A DNA stretch of 8,450 nt from an uncultured bacterium (GTDB lineage: Bacteria; Patescibacteria; Microgenomatia; Levybacterales; UBA12049), in assembly GCA_946885425.1 (NCBI GenBank), contig CAMPGJ010000044.1:1-8450 (forward strand), given 5' to 3'. Positions 1-8,450 of this stretch are shown here, one piece after another. The notes beneath the pieces are model-generated. The model did not search any database, had not been told where the DNA came from, and saw only the letters and a list, made by a program, of their open reading frames with translations. How positions within the stretch are numbered: the first letter of the stretch is position 1; the number at the start of each line of letters is the position of its first letter. Both the position numbers and the translations under genes were made by a program.

Positions 1-55
1 TTGATAGTTGGCAAAAAAATGATTTAGCAGCAAAAGAACTCCAGATGACCCAATA

Positions 56-88
56 TAGCACTTCGGGTATCAAAGTGCTACGTTTTTT
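56..88 (+). terminator. Rho-independent terminator of an upstream gene
   Basis: A perfect 8-bp stem, TAGCACTT (56-63) with AAGTGCTA (73-80), encloses a 9-base loop and is followed two bases later by six T (83-88). The mirror orientation has no T tract, so it works only on the plus strand. It would end transcription of a gene entering from the left. Two frames close just before it (TGA at 2-4, TAG at 25-27), so that gene may end there, but too little coding sequence remains to identify it. The third frame stays open to a TGA at 105-107, beyond the terminator, which makes it an unlikely reading. Confidence 0.8.
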
Positions 89-107
89 ACTGTTGAGTTT
101 TGGTTGA

Positions 108-505
108 TTTATCAGCAAAAGCCTAAAAAACAGGCATACCTGTAGTTTTCTTTCCGAAGAAAAGGAGAGGCTTCCCTATAGTCGTATGTAGCCACTTGAG
201 ATAGGGCAGTGCTAGTATCATAAGGTTATATTTATCACTATAGAGTATTTATAAAACATTTCATGCTGTGAAAAGCTGATGACCCGGTGAAAAGTATGTT
301 TTCATATTATTTTGTATTATAGTTTCAATTACCGATATCTATTCGGGAAATAAGTTAGGGCTTATATGATTAAAGTAGGCATTCGCGTGGCACAAGGTGT
401 TTATCAGTCAGTCTGTTTATTTGCTAGTAATTTTTTAGCTTCCTATCCTATCTATTGTAGTCATATGTACTTATATATCTCTTTTTCTCTTCTTAATCCA
501 TACAA
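108..505. other. Non-coding, AT-rich intergenic stretch
   Basis: There is no convincing gene in this roughly 400-base stretch between the left terminator and the promoter at 506. It contains the hairpin cluster at 121-206 and a chance-looking 47-codon frame (366-509) without a recognisable product. Base composition is clearly more AT-rich than leuS. Confidence 0.6.
121..206. other. Cluster of short inverted repeats
   Basis: Several small inverted repeats are packed here: GCCT/AGGC (121-124 with 132-135), ACAGG/CCTGT (130-134 with 139-143), TTTTCTT/AAGAAAA with a TCCG loop (146-152 with 157-163), and CCCTAT/ATAGGG (174-179 with 201-206). They could be a decayed palindromic repeat or part of a small structured transcript. 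No known RNA family is recognised. Confidence 0.35.
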
Positions 506-533
506 TTGACTCTTTATGGCTCTTTATTATACT
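506..533 (+). promoter_or_regulatory. Sigma70-type promoter, likely for the Ig-like protein gene
   Basis: The -35 box is TTGACT (506-511) and the -10 box is TATACT (528-533), with a 16-base spacer. Transcription would start near 540 and give an untranslated leader of about 144 bases before the ATG at 684. The same -10 hexamer occurs at the other promoters proposed in this window. Confidence 0.55.
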
Positions 534-683
534 TAAGATAAGATAGTTTCACTTTGATATAGTCTAAATGTCTTATAGCTGGCTATTTTATATCCTGGAG
601 AATGTTTTTGATAAATTCTTCTATAAAAGTCATTATTTCTTGTAGTATTTTTCTTTTTATCGTGCTTTAATTAGATAGTATAA

Positions 684-1505
684 ATGAAAAATATCTTGTC
701 TGTCCTTGCTATTCTCACACTAATTTTTCTTAGCACATTTGCTCATGCTTCTGCTAAGCAGCCTCAGAATGTGGAGAGATCTATTGATGTGTCAGCTAAG
801 GTAGGAGAGTTCAATCTTGCTGTCTCAGGTATTGTTTCTCCATTCGCTTCATTATCAATCATTTCTGGAGGTAATGTTTATAAATCTGTATCAGCAGACA
901 GTAGTGGATCATTCTCGTTTTCAGACATCCTTGTAAATAGAGGATTTTCAGATTTTTGCATTGACGTTATTGATTGGAAGCGATTAGGAGAATCGTATAC
1001 ATGTTTTTCTGTTCCTCCAGCAAAAAGTAACATTACTATATCAGAAGTCTTTCTACCACCTACGCTTGGTGTAAATCACCGAGAAGTTCCTGAAGGTAGC
1101 GATGTTATCCTGTCTGGTTATACAATGCCAAACTCAGAAGTAAAGGTTCATGTTAATTCCGGTGAGGTTTTAGCTTCAGCGGATGTGGCTGGACGCTATT
1201 CCTATAAATTGGAGCGCATTAAGAAGGGGAAGTATGAATTGTATGCTGGTGCTCATTATCAGGGGAAAGATTCTCTTGAACCAGCCAGGAAGCTTACCTT
1301 AACAGCAATTTCATTAGGAGAATACTGGGTAAAGCTGATCCAAAACATGATAAACTGGCTTCTTGGGCATGCATATCTTCTGGTCATTCCTTCATTAATG
1401 TTTCTTCTCCTCATAGTTGTTTTCGCTTTGTGGCATGAGCGGATTCTCATTTATCTCCACCTAAGACAGAAAAAACTGCATCATGCCTGGATGGTGGGGT
1501 ATTGA
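684..1505 (+). CDS. Secreted, membrane-anchored protein with two Ig-like domains
   Basis: This is a 273-residue exported protein of unknown function. Residues 1-24 form a signal peptide ending in an AHA-type cleavage site. Residues about 42-111 and 118-207 look like two beta-sandwich Ig-like or carboxypeptidase-regulatory-like domains; they share the pattern SG-x(5)-P-x-(A/S)-x-(L/V), at SGIVSPFASLSI and SGYTMPNSEVKV. Cys92 and Cys107 in the first domain could pair. Residues about 231-250 form a transmembrane helix, followed by a basic cytoplasmic tail (RQKKLHH). The predicted topology is an extracellular adhesive or structural module held in the membrane. The layout resembles surface proteins common in Microgenomates, from memory rather than a search. 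No Shine-Dalgarno is seen before the ATG, but the signal peptide supports this start. It stands alone between two long non-coding stretches. Confidence 0.8.
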   Translation: MKNILSVLAILTLIFLSTFAHASAKQPQNVERSIDVSAKVGEFNLAVSGIVSPFASLSIISGGNVYKSVSADSSGSFSFSDILVNRGFSDFCIDVIDWKRLGESYTCFSVPPAKSNITISEVFLPPTLGVNHREVPEGSDVILSGYTMPNSEVKVHVNSGEVLASADVAGRYSYKLERIKKGKYELYAGAHYQGKDSLEPARKLTLTAISLGEYWVKLIQNMINWLLGHAYLLVIPSLMFLLLIVVFALWHERILIYLHLRQKKLHHAWMVGY

Positions 1506-2431
1506 GAGTTTGGGTTGTATTGTTAATCCAAATGGCTCTTCAACAATAGTAAGCAGTATTATTGCATTTCTGCTAAGCGAGGCTGGGCTTTCCTCTATGG
1601 TTGCATGACAAATAATTACTTAGCTTTATGTGTTTTCATATTTATCCCATACAAGCTGGAAGAATAGTGGGAGTCACTAGATGCTTTTTAAAAGCCATAT
1701 GAGATGTCCTATGAGTGATGATCCAACTTTATTCCAGAGTGCCTATTAGAAGGAAGAGTATCGATTAAGAGGCTGGAATTGGATTTTGCCCATAGTGTTG
1801 ATTGGTTTTTGCCTTATAGTTAATCTAGTGCGGTTTTGAGGCTGAGATTAGCTTCAAGTAGTGAGGATGGTTGCGATTGCGTGTCAGAGCAAACGATAGT
1901 AGATAATTCTTTAATGAGAAACAATAACTTTATTTTAGACAATGTTACATTTCTGGGTTGCCTCCTGTTTTTAGTGTTGGTGATTATGTTTTTTCTTTTT
2001 TGACAGTAACAAGCTTTTTGTTGTGCTTTCTCTTTCAGAAGAATAAATATTTATTTTAAATTTCTCTGGATTTTCTTAAGGACGGTCAGGACGTCTGCTT
2101 CTAGTGGTGTTTTTTAATCAATTTTATCCCTGATGTGATACTGATTGATCTAGTCAAAATGTATCAGGAGTTGATGCCATATAAGCCTCTTTTGTCTTTT
2201 ATTTTATCTAGTAGGCAGTTATATGAAACTATTAAAGCTCAACGATAATCAAGCTATATCAACTTATTTTTTGCCGTAAAAATATTAGCATTCATTTAGG
2301 CCAAGTGCTTCTTATGACCTAGAGGCTTTTATCTTACGCAATGTATATGTTTTTGCTGAATAACACCAGTAAAAATGAGGTTTTTTCACTGAAATATTCA
2401 CATCAAGTGTACTTTCTGTGTGAGTTTTTAT
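1506..2431. other. Long AT-rich intergenic region without a convincing gene
   Basis: More than 900 bases carry no open frame of 60 codons or more on either strand. It holds an ATTGTT/AACAAT inverted repeat just after the preceding gene (1519-1524 with 1542-1547), a 13-bp palindrome GCTTTTTAAAAGC (1683-1695), and a short frame ending in a hydrophobic stretch (1881-2003). None of these is a clear terminator, promoter or RNA gene. It could be a decayed gene or sequence between two convergent units; the flanking genes do converge here. Confidence 0.55.
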
Positions 2432-2459
2432 AAAAAACTTGAAGTATCAACAACAAGTT
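2432..2459 (-). terminator. Probable weak terminator of the surface-protein operon
   Basis: Read on the minus strand, AACTTG (2459-2454) pairs with CAAGTT (2441-2436) around a 12-base loop and leads into a run of six T (2437-2432). The first arm overlaps the stop codon of the last gene. The stem is AT-rich and only 6 bp, so efficiency may be low. A second A/T-rich inverted repeat (2423-2439) overlaps it and could act in either direction. Confidence 0.45.
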
Positions 2460-3507
2460 ACTCAGCAGATATGCCTTTTCGTATCCTTAAGTAGGCGAAG
2501 AGAAGGACTATGATGCTTATTACTATTCCAAGTAAAAGTTTGGCTGGAAATGCGATAAACTGTATCGTTCTGCTATATACAGGTCCTTTTTCAGACATGG
2601 AGAGGGTTAGTTTAGCATTATAAACCCCGAACAGGAACTTTTCTCTCCAAGTAACATTTTGAGTACCTATATCCTGTGCGGAATCGATGGATTTAACGTC
2701 GGTAAGGTAGCGGCTCGTTCCGGCAAGTACATTGTCGGGGGCAATCTCTACTTTACCAATTGTTTGCCCAAACATATTGCTAATTAAAATAGTTCCTTTT
2801 GGTGTGATATAGTGTGATCCGGCATTTTTTACTTGAAGAGAAAAATTATAAGGCCCTGATTCGACGTAGAAGGGCCCTGAGAAATTCTGGATGTATCCTT
2901 TATCGTTTTCCTTTGGTCCTACTGAGAGAAGGACATTCATAGCAAGACCAGCTTGGGATGTAGAAAAGCTATTCTGGGTAGTATCAGTTGCTTCTTCCTC
3001 ATCCTCTGCCTGTATGTTTTCCGCCTCTGTTAAGAAGATGAGAGAAAAATAATAATCGGAAAAGGCTTCTTCTTTCGGAAGTACGATTCTAAGAAGGAGT
3101 TTCTTTTTTTGTTTTGGTCCTAATTCTATAGAATCAATTGAAATATTATCATCAACTACTTGAACACTATCAAAGATGTTTTTATTAGCACCCGGAAAAG
3201 GGTCTTTATCAGTCAGGAATTCAATTTGTCCGCTTTCTTCGTTTGCTGCTTTAAAAAGTCTGTAACCAATTTTGAGCCTGATAGGTTCTTCTCCTAAGTT
3301 TTGAATGGTAAAAGGTGCCCTAACGTCGGCGGGCGGAATAGCCTCAATCTGCAGAATTGCAGGAGATATTCCGAGACTAGCCCCTTGGGCATAAGCCTTT
3401 GGTAATAACCCGATAAACAAATAACCCAATAACCCAATTAATGCAAAATGAATCAATGCAGAATTCTTTATCCGGTATTTTTTTATTGATGGGTATTTTA
3501 TTTGCAT
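2458..3507 (-). CDS. WxLIP/DUF916-like surface protein with C-terminal anchor
   Basis: This is a 349-residue exported protein. Residues 1-40 hold a basic N-terminus, a hydrophobic core (17-36) and a cleavage site KAYA-QG. The mature protein opens with SLGISPAILQIEAIPPADVRAPFTIQNLGEEPIRLKI, the pattern of DUF916/WxLIP domains, where a short SP motif precedes a beta-sandwich. Domain one covers about 43-198 and includes an acidic linker (AEDEEEATD, 167-175). Domain two covers about 205-318 (GPFYVESGPYNFSLQVKNAGSHYITPKGTILI), like the second half of that family. Residues 322-340 form a transmembrane helix followed by RIRKG. In Firmicutes such proteins bind peptidoglycan and WxL surface proteins; that role here is inference. 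It is the last gene of a three-gene operon, 24 bases after the previous stop. No clear Shine-Dalgarno precedes the ATG. Confidence 0.75.
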   Translation of the reverse strand: MQIKYPSIKKYRIKNSALIHFALIGLLGYLFIGLLPKAYAQGASLGISPAILQIEAIPPADVRAPFTIQNLGEEPIRLKIGYRLFKAANEESGQIEFLTDKDPFPGANKNIFDSVQVVDDNISIDSIELGPKQKKKLLLRIVLPKEEAFSDYYFSLIFLTEAENIQAEDEEEATDTTQNSFSTSQAGLAMNVLLSVGPKENDKGYIQNFSGPFYVESGPYNFSLQVKNAGSHYITPKGTILISNMFGQTIGKVEIAPDNVLAGTSRYLTDVKSIDSAQDIGTQNVTWREKFLFGVYNAKLTLSMSEKGPVYSRTIQFIAFPAKLLLGIVISIIVLLFAYLRIRKGISAE

Positions 3508-3531
3508 ATTGGTTTATTTCTGCTAGTTTTG

Positions 3532-4326
3532 CTAATAGGTTGGTGCAGCAATATAGATAATACCATTATTGTAAATCCCTGCCATTTGTGTACCAGATAT
3601 ATTCACTTTGTATGTTATTTTTGCCTTTCGATTACGTCCAGATTTTTTTCCTATGATAATTGTTTGTGGTGATTGGTTTTTTTGTAGGTTGGAGAATTTT
3701 CTATAGGTATCAGGTTCAGAGAACGTGCTGCTGCAGGTAATATTGCTTATGGGGTCGCATCGGTAACCGAACCCATAGGTAAGCGAGCTGATCCATGGAG
3801 CAGATGTTGTTTCAGAACATGAGCCGTTATCACAGGTGGTATCGGGGATGGGTATATTTGTTGCATTTACAAGTGGGTGATCTTGATATCCAACGACCTG
3901 GTAGCCAGTGGTTAAAGGATTGGATATGGTAACTGTTGAGGTTCTTGTTACTGGATTTGTGGCTGTCAGAAGCCCAAAGTTAACTACGACATCAGAGATT
4001 GAGAAAATAAATTCCGCTGTGTCAGCCGCAGCATAGCCAAACCCAGCCTTAACTTTGAAGTTTTTTCCTGTGTACAAACCAGGTCCCGTTTGTCCTACTG
4101 AGCTTGTAAGTTTGGTGTCTTTTCCTGTTGCCTGGCCTCCGGATGTAGTAAAGTCACCCATACGGATGATCCAATTCCCGTTGGACATGGTGAACGCTTG
4201 TGCCTGAGGCACAAGCTCAATAGTAAAGATTAAAAATAAAAGATTAAAGATACATATAAAAGAGAGAATATATTTGCTTTTCGCTATGTATTTTTGCTTT
4301 TTAATTTTTAATTCTTGATCTATCAT
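3532..4326 (-). CDS. Secreted surface protein, CPR-type, four cysteines
   Basis: This is a 264-residue exported protein of unknown function. A basic N-terminus is followed by a hydrophobic helix (about 19-37) and a cleavage site QAQA-FT, so the mature chain starts near residue 45. The mature N-terminus (NWIIRMGDFTTSGGQATGKDTKL, then VGQTGPGLYTGKNFKVKAGF) precedes a beta-rich domain (about 104-264) with TNPVTRTSTVTISNP and a C-terminal KVNISGTQMAGIYNNGIIYIAAPTY strand pair. Cys165, 170, 190 and 198 could form two disulfides outside the cell. There is no C-terminal anchor or LPxTG motif, so it is probably held by a partner, plausibly the WxLIP-like protein encoded next. I recall this family from Microgenomates surface operons, without a search. 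Its ATG overlaps the preceding gene's stop as ATGA, indicating translational coupling. Confidence 0.75.
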   Translation of the reverse strand: MIDQELKIKKQKYIAKSKYILSFICIFNLLFLIFTIELVPQAQAFTMSNGNWIIRMGDFTTSGGQATGKDTKLTSSVGQTGPGLYTGKNFKVKAGFGYAAADTAEFIFSISDVVVNFGLLTATNPVTRTSTVTISNPLTTGYQVVGYQDHPLVNATNIPIPDTTCDNGSCSETTSAPWISSLTYGFGYRCDPISNITCSSTFSEPDTYRKFSNLQKNQSPQTIIIGKKSGRNRKAKITYKVNISGTQMAGIYNNGIIYIAAPTY

Positions 4327-4961
4327 TCTGCTTTCTTTTCTAGTTGTCTTGACTCCTCTACGATGTCATGCAATTTTGCTAAGTCTTCTTCTTTTAAGGT
4401 TGTCCCTTCATTCTTAACAACATCTGAGACGTCTTTGATAATTCTTTCTGCTGTTGCCTGTGCATCTTCTTTTAATTCTTTAGTCTCACTAAGTTGTCTT
4501 TCGTGTAGTACGATTTCCTTTCCAAAAAAATAGGCAAGAGGTGAAAGGAGAAGAAAAGAGGCAATTTTTGCTACATTGGAAAGAGAATCTCCTGTGGCAG
4601 TTTCGGGGAGGAAGAAGAATAATACTGCTCCAGTGAATAGGAATACTGTCTCTGCATGAAGCATGAAGCTGATATAGAAGGCTAGGAAGTAAAGCAAGAA
4701 AAAGAGGGGAGACTGGAGCCCACCTGTTGCTTGGATAAGGAGAAGACTGCTGGTGTTGAGTAGGAAAACTATTACTAATGAATTGGCGTGTTTATTTCTA
4801 GCAGATTTTGCGGAGTGCGGGCGCATAGTGGCAATAAGGTAAAGAGAAGTGAGAATACCTAATGCTGGGACTGTATAGAGAGCGAGTTCACTTTCCTTCC
4901 ATAAGTACACAGAGAGGAAGGATATGGCTATCACCACTGACTGTGTTAGGGCGTTTCTCAT
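4323..4961 (-). CDS. Six-helix membrane protein with C-terminal coiled coil
   Basis: This is a 212-residue integral membrane protein. Hydrophobic helices lie at about 6-22, 28-46, 60-77, 85-101, 105-119 and 131-147. They are followed by a charged, probably cytoplasmic, helical tail (148-212; HERQLSETKELKEDAQATAERIIKDV) that looks like a coiled coil. The segment TGGLQSPLFFLLYFLAFYISF resembles the membrane sensor half of some bacterial histidine kinases. Here the chain stops after the linker helix, with no H-box, N-box or ATP-binding motifs. It may be a kinase-like sensor that lost its catalytic part or a structural membrane protein; the function is unknown. It is first in the minus-strand operon, its TGA overlapping the next ATG by the shared ATGA. 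No Shine-Dalgarno is seen upstream of its start. Confidence 0.7.
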   Translation of the reverse strand: MRNALTQSVVIAISFLSVYLWKESELALYTVPALGILTSLYLIATMRPHSAKSARNKHANSLVIVFLLNTSSLLLIQATGGLQSPLFFLLYFLAFYISFMLHAETVFLFTGAVLFFFLPETATGDSLSNVAKIASFLLLSPLAYFFGKEIVLHERQLSETKELKEDAQATAERIIKDVSDVVKNEGTTLKEEDLAKLHDIVEESRQLEKKAE

Positions 4962-4969
4962 ACTATCTT

Positions 4970-4998
4970 AGTATAAGGGATTTATGCAGAAGTATAAA
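4970..4998 (-). promoter_or_regulatory. Candidate -10 boxes for the surface-protein operon
   Basis: On the minus strand two TATACT hexamers lie upstream of the ATG at 4961, at 4975-4970 and 4996-4991. No good -35 box is found for either. If the nearer one is used, transcription starts only about one or two bases before the ATG, giving a nearly leaderless message. The absence of a Shine-Dalgarno there fits that. The farther one gives a leader of about 22 bases. Confidence 0.4.
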
Positions 4999-5179
4999 GA
5001 ACAAATAAATGATTTCCCTAAAGAGCAAACTTGCATAAGAGAGAGATATTGGATAATTGCAAAAATGTTCAGTTATTTATGTTTAAATGTCTCTAAATGA
5101 GTCATATGTGATCATTTATCTAGATTTTTAAGGAGATAGAATAGGCTTTCGTCTATAGTAATACATGCATAGCGTGGGC

Positions 5180-5208
5180 TTTATTGGTAATATGGAGTAT
5201 GCTATACT
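5180..5208 (+). promoter_or_regulatory. Extended -10 promoter of leuS
   Basis: The motif TGCTATACT (5200-5208) is an extended -10 element (TGn plus TATACT). A weak -35-like TTTATT lies at 5180-5185, with a 17-base spacer. Transcription would begin near 5215 and leave a leader of about 85 bases before the leuS ATG. The -10 box lies inside a perfect inverted repeat, annotated separately. Confidence 0.55.
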
Positions 5209-5210
5209 CC
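5194..5210. promoter_or_regulatory. 17-bp inverted repeat overlapping the leuS -10 box
   Basis: GGAGTAT (5194-5200) and ATACTCC (5204-5210) are perfect inverted copies around a 3-base centre. The palindrome covers the whole extended -10 element, where a dimeric repressor would block RNA polymerase. No regulator is encoded in the window, so the operator role is inference; the symmetry may also be chance, because the -10 sequence supplies part of it. Confidence 0.35.
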
Positions 5211-5228
5211 TAAAGATGGTCTTATTTC

Positions 5229-5258
5229 GCCTTACAGTTTTGCGGGGTAAGCCTTTTT
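5229..5258 (+). terminator. Terminator-like hairpin in the leuS leader
   Basis: CTTAC (5231-5235) pairs with GTAAG (5247-5251), extended by a G-C pair across a C-C mismatch, and is followed by CC and five T (5254-5258). It lies between the promoter and the start codon, where an attenuator would sit. The stem is short and the leader is too short for a standard T-box, so it could be a weak pause site or nothing. Confidence 0.25.
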
Positions 5259-5299
5259 AGCTTCCACCTTTGATAGCTGGGACGGAAAGAGGAGAGAGT

Positions 5300-7972
<2,673 letters not shown>

Positions 7973-8015
7973 TTCTTACTTTACATCTTTTTCCATCCGT
8001 TGTAAGCTGGAGAAC

Positions 8016-8450
8016 ATGGATGAGTCTGAAGGAAAATTGTTGCCTCTGATAAACAAAAATGTGCTCCCTTTACTTCTTGGAACAGCTGGTTTGATATTCT
8101 TCGGTTATGGTCTGATGTCTTTATCTGCTCCGAAAAAAGATAAACCTGATATTTTGTTTGAAGCAGCTAGTGATTCTGCAAAGCAGAATTCTTCGGGGCA
8201 AGCAGGGGAGATTGCTGTTGATGTTGAAGGAGCAGTGATGAATCCAGGTGTGTATAAATTAAAAGCAGACAGTCGTGTGCAGGATGCATTAGTTGCCGCA
8301 GGTGGGATGAATGAAGAGGCAGATAGAGATAAGGTCGCCAAGGGTCTTAATTTAGCTTCTAAAGTTACCGATGGCGCAAAGATATATATTCCTGCGAATG
8401 GTGAGGAAATTGCTGCTTCCGGGGGGTCAGGCGGGGGTTCTGTCATGGGG
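8016..8450 (+). CDS. comEA: ComEA-like protein, N-terminal part (runs off the window)
   Basis: The first 145 codons of a membrane-anchored DNA-uptake protein are present; the frame is still open at the edge. Residues about 15-37 form one transmembrane helix (NVLPLLLGTAGLIFFGYGLMSL), then comes a linker and an SLBB domain at about 65-127 (IAVDVEGAVMNPGVYKL, DALVAAGGM, KIYIPANGEE). A Gly/Ser linker follows (SGGSGGGS). In ComEA proteins this order continues into a helix-hairpin-helix DNA-binding domain, which would lie beyond 8450. The known role is binding incoming DNA outside the membrane and passing it to the ComEC channel. The ATG at 8016 has GGAG only three bases upstream; no other ATG fits. 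It starts 43 bases after leuS with no terminator between, so it may be co-transcribed. SLBB-only proteins are an alternative until the C-terminus is seen. Confidence 0.85.
   Translation, partial: MDESEGKLLPLINKNVLPLLLGTAGLIFFGYGLMSLSAPKKDKPDILFEAASDSAKQNSSGQAGEIAVDVEGAVMNPGVYKLKADSRVQDALVAAGGMNEEADRDKVAKGLNLASKVTDGAKIYIPANGEEIAASGGSGGGSVMG

Noticed and set aside
3..107. Open frame at the left edge (ending LRFLLLSFG) as the tail of an upstream gene
   Set aside because: A strong terminator lies inside it and its stop falls after the T tract, so an upstream gene more likely ends at 2-4 or 25-27.
366..509. 47-codon plus-strand frame
   Set aside because: No recognisable product, AT-rich composition and a weak ribosome site; it also overlaps the -35 box proposed for the next gene.
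4315..4533. 72-residue plus-strand Ser-rich frame
   Set aside because: It is antisense to the coiled-coil tail of the membrane protein and has composition typical of a reversed Glu/Lys-rich helix.
5270..5299. TTG start extending LeuRS by ten residues
   Set aside because: The ATG at 5300 has AGGAG five bases upstream, while the TTG lacks a ribosome site; the extra residues (MIAGTERGES) are simply the translated Shine-Dalgarno region.
5215..5299. T-box riboswitch before leuS
   Set aside because: The leader is only about 85 bases and lacks a recognisable T-box sequence and specifier stem.
8105..8446. 113-residue minus-strand frame rich in Pro, Ser and Ala
   Set aside because: It lies opposite the comEA-like gene, whose SLBB and transmembrane features are clear; it is an antisense shadow.

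Overview
The window looks like part of a genome from the Candidate Phyla Radiation (Patescibacteria), most likely Microgenomates (OP11). This is inferred from protein resemblance, not from a search. The leucyl-tRNA synthetase has a compact, CPR-like layout. The surface proteins, with motifs such as NWIIRMGDFTTSGG and TNPVTRTSTVTISNP, and the two-domain Ig-like protein resemble families I associate with that group. TGA is used as a normal stop, which argues against the code-25 Gracilibacteria and Absconditabacteria.

Layout. Bases 1-683 hold a clear rho-independent terminator (56-88) for a gene entering from the left, a cluster of small hairpins (121-206) and a sigma70-type promoter (506-533). 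A plus-strand gene for a secreted, membrane-anchored Ig-like protein lies at 684-1505. Bases 1506-2457 are AT-rich with no convincing gene. A three-gene minus-strand operon (4961 down to 2458) encodes a six-helix membrane protein ending in a coiled coil, a secreted cysteine-containing surface protein, and a WxLIP/DUF916-like two-domain surface protein with a C-terminal anchor. A divergent promoter region (4962-5299) separates this operon from leuS (5300-7972, plus). The start of a comEA-like gene (8016 onward) runs off the right edge.

How the genes work together. The minus-strand operon and the plus-strand Ig-like protein probably form a cell-envelope set: exported, membrane-anchored beta-sandwich proteins on a monoderm surface, with the membrane/coiled-coil protein as a partner or sensor remnant. 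leuS is a housekeeping gene. comEA would contribute to DNA uptake, a process often conserved in CPR.

The most notable signal is inside leuS. Short palindromic repeats have been absorbed in frame into the coding sequence: a 63-bp element in the editing domain (6077-6139), a 71-bp element further on (6516-6586), and a 30-bp hairpin module (6234-6263) that matches part of the second element at 28 of 30 bases in inverted orientation. A fourth candidate lies in the N-terminal region (5411-5470). There is also a perfect four-copy heptamer repeat (7698-7725) and a 21-bp-spaced direct repeat (7457-7489). This resembles the Rickettsia palindromic elements, which also become in-frame protein segments.
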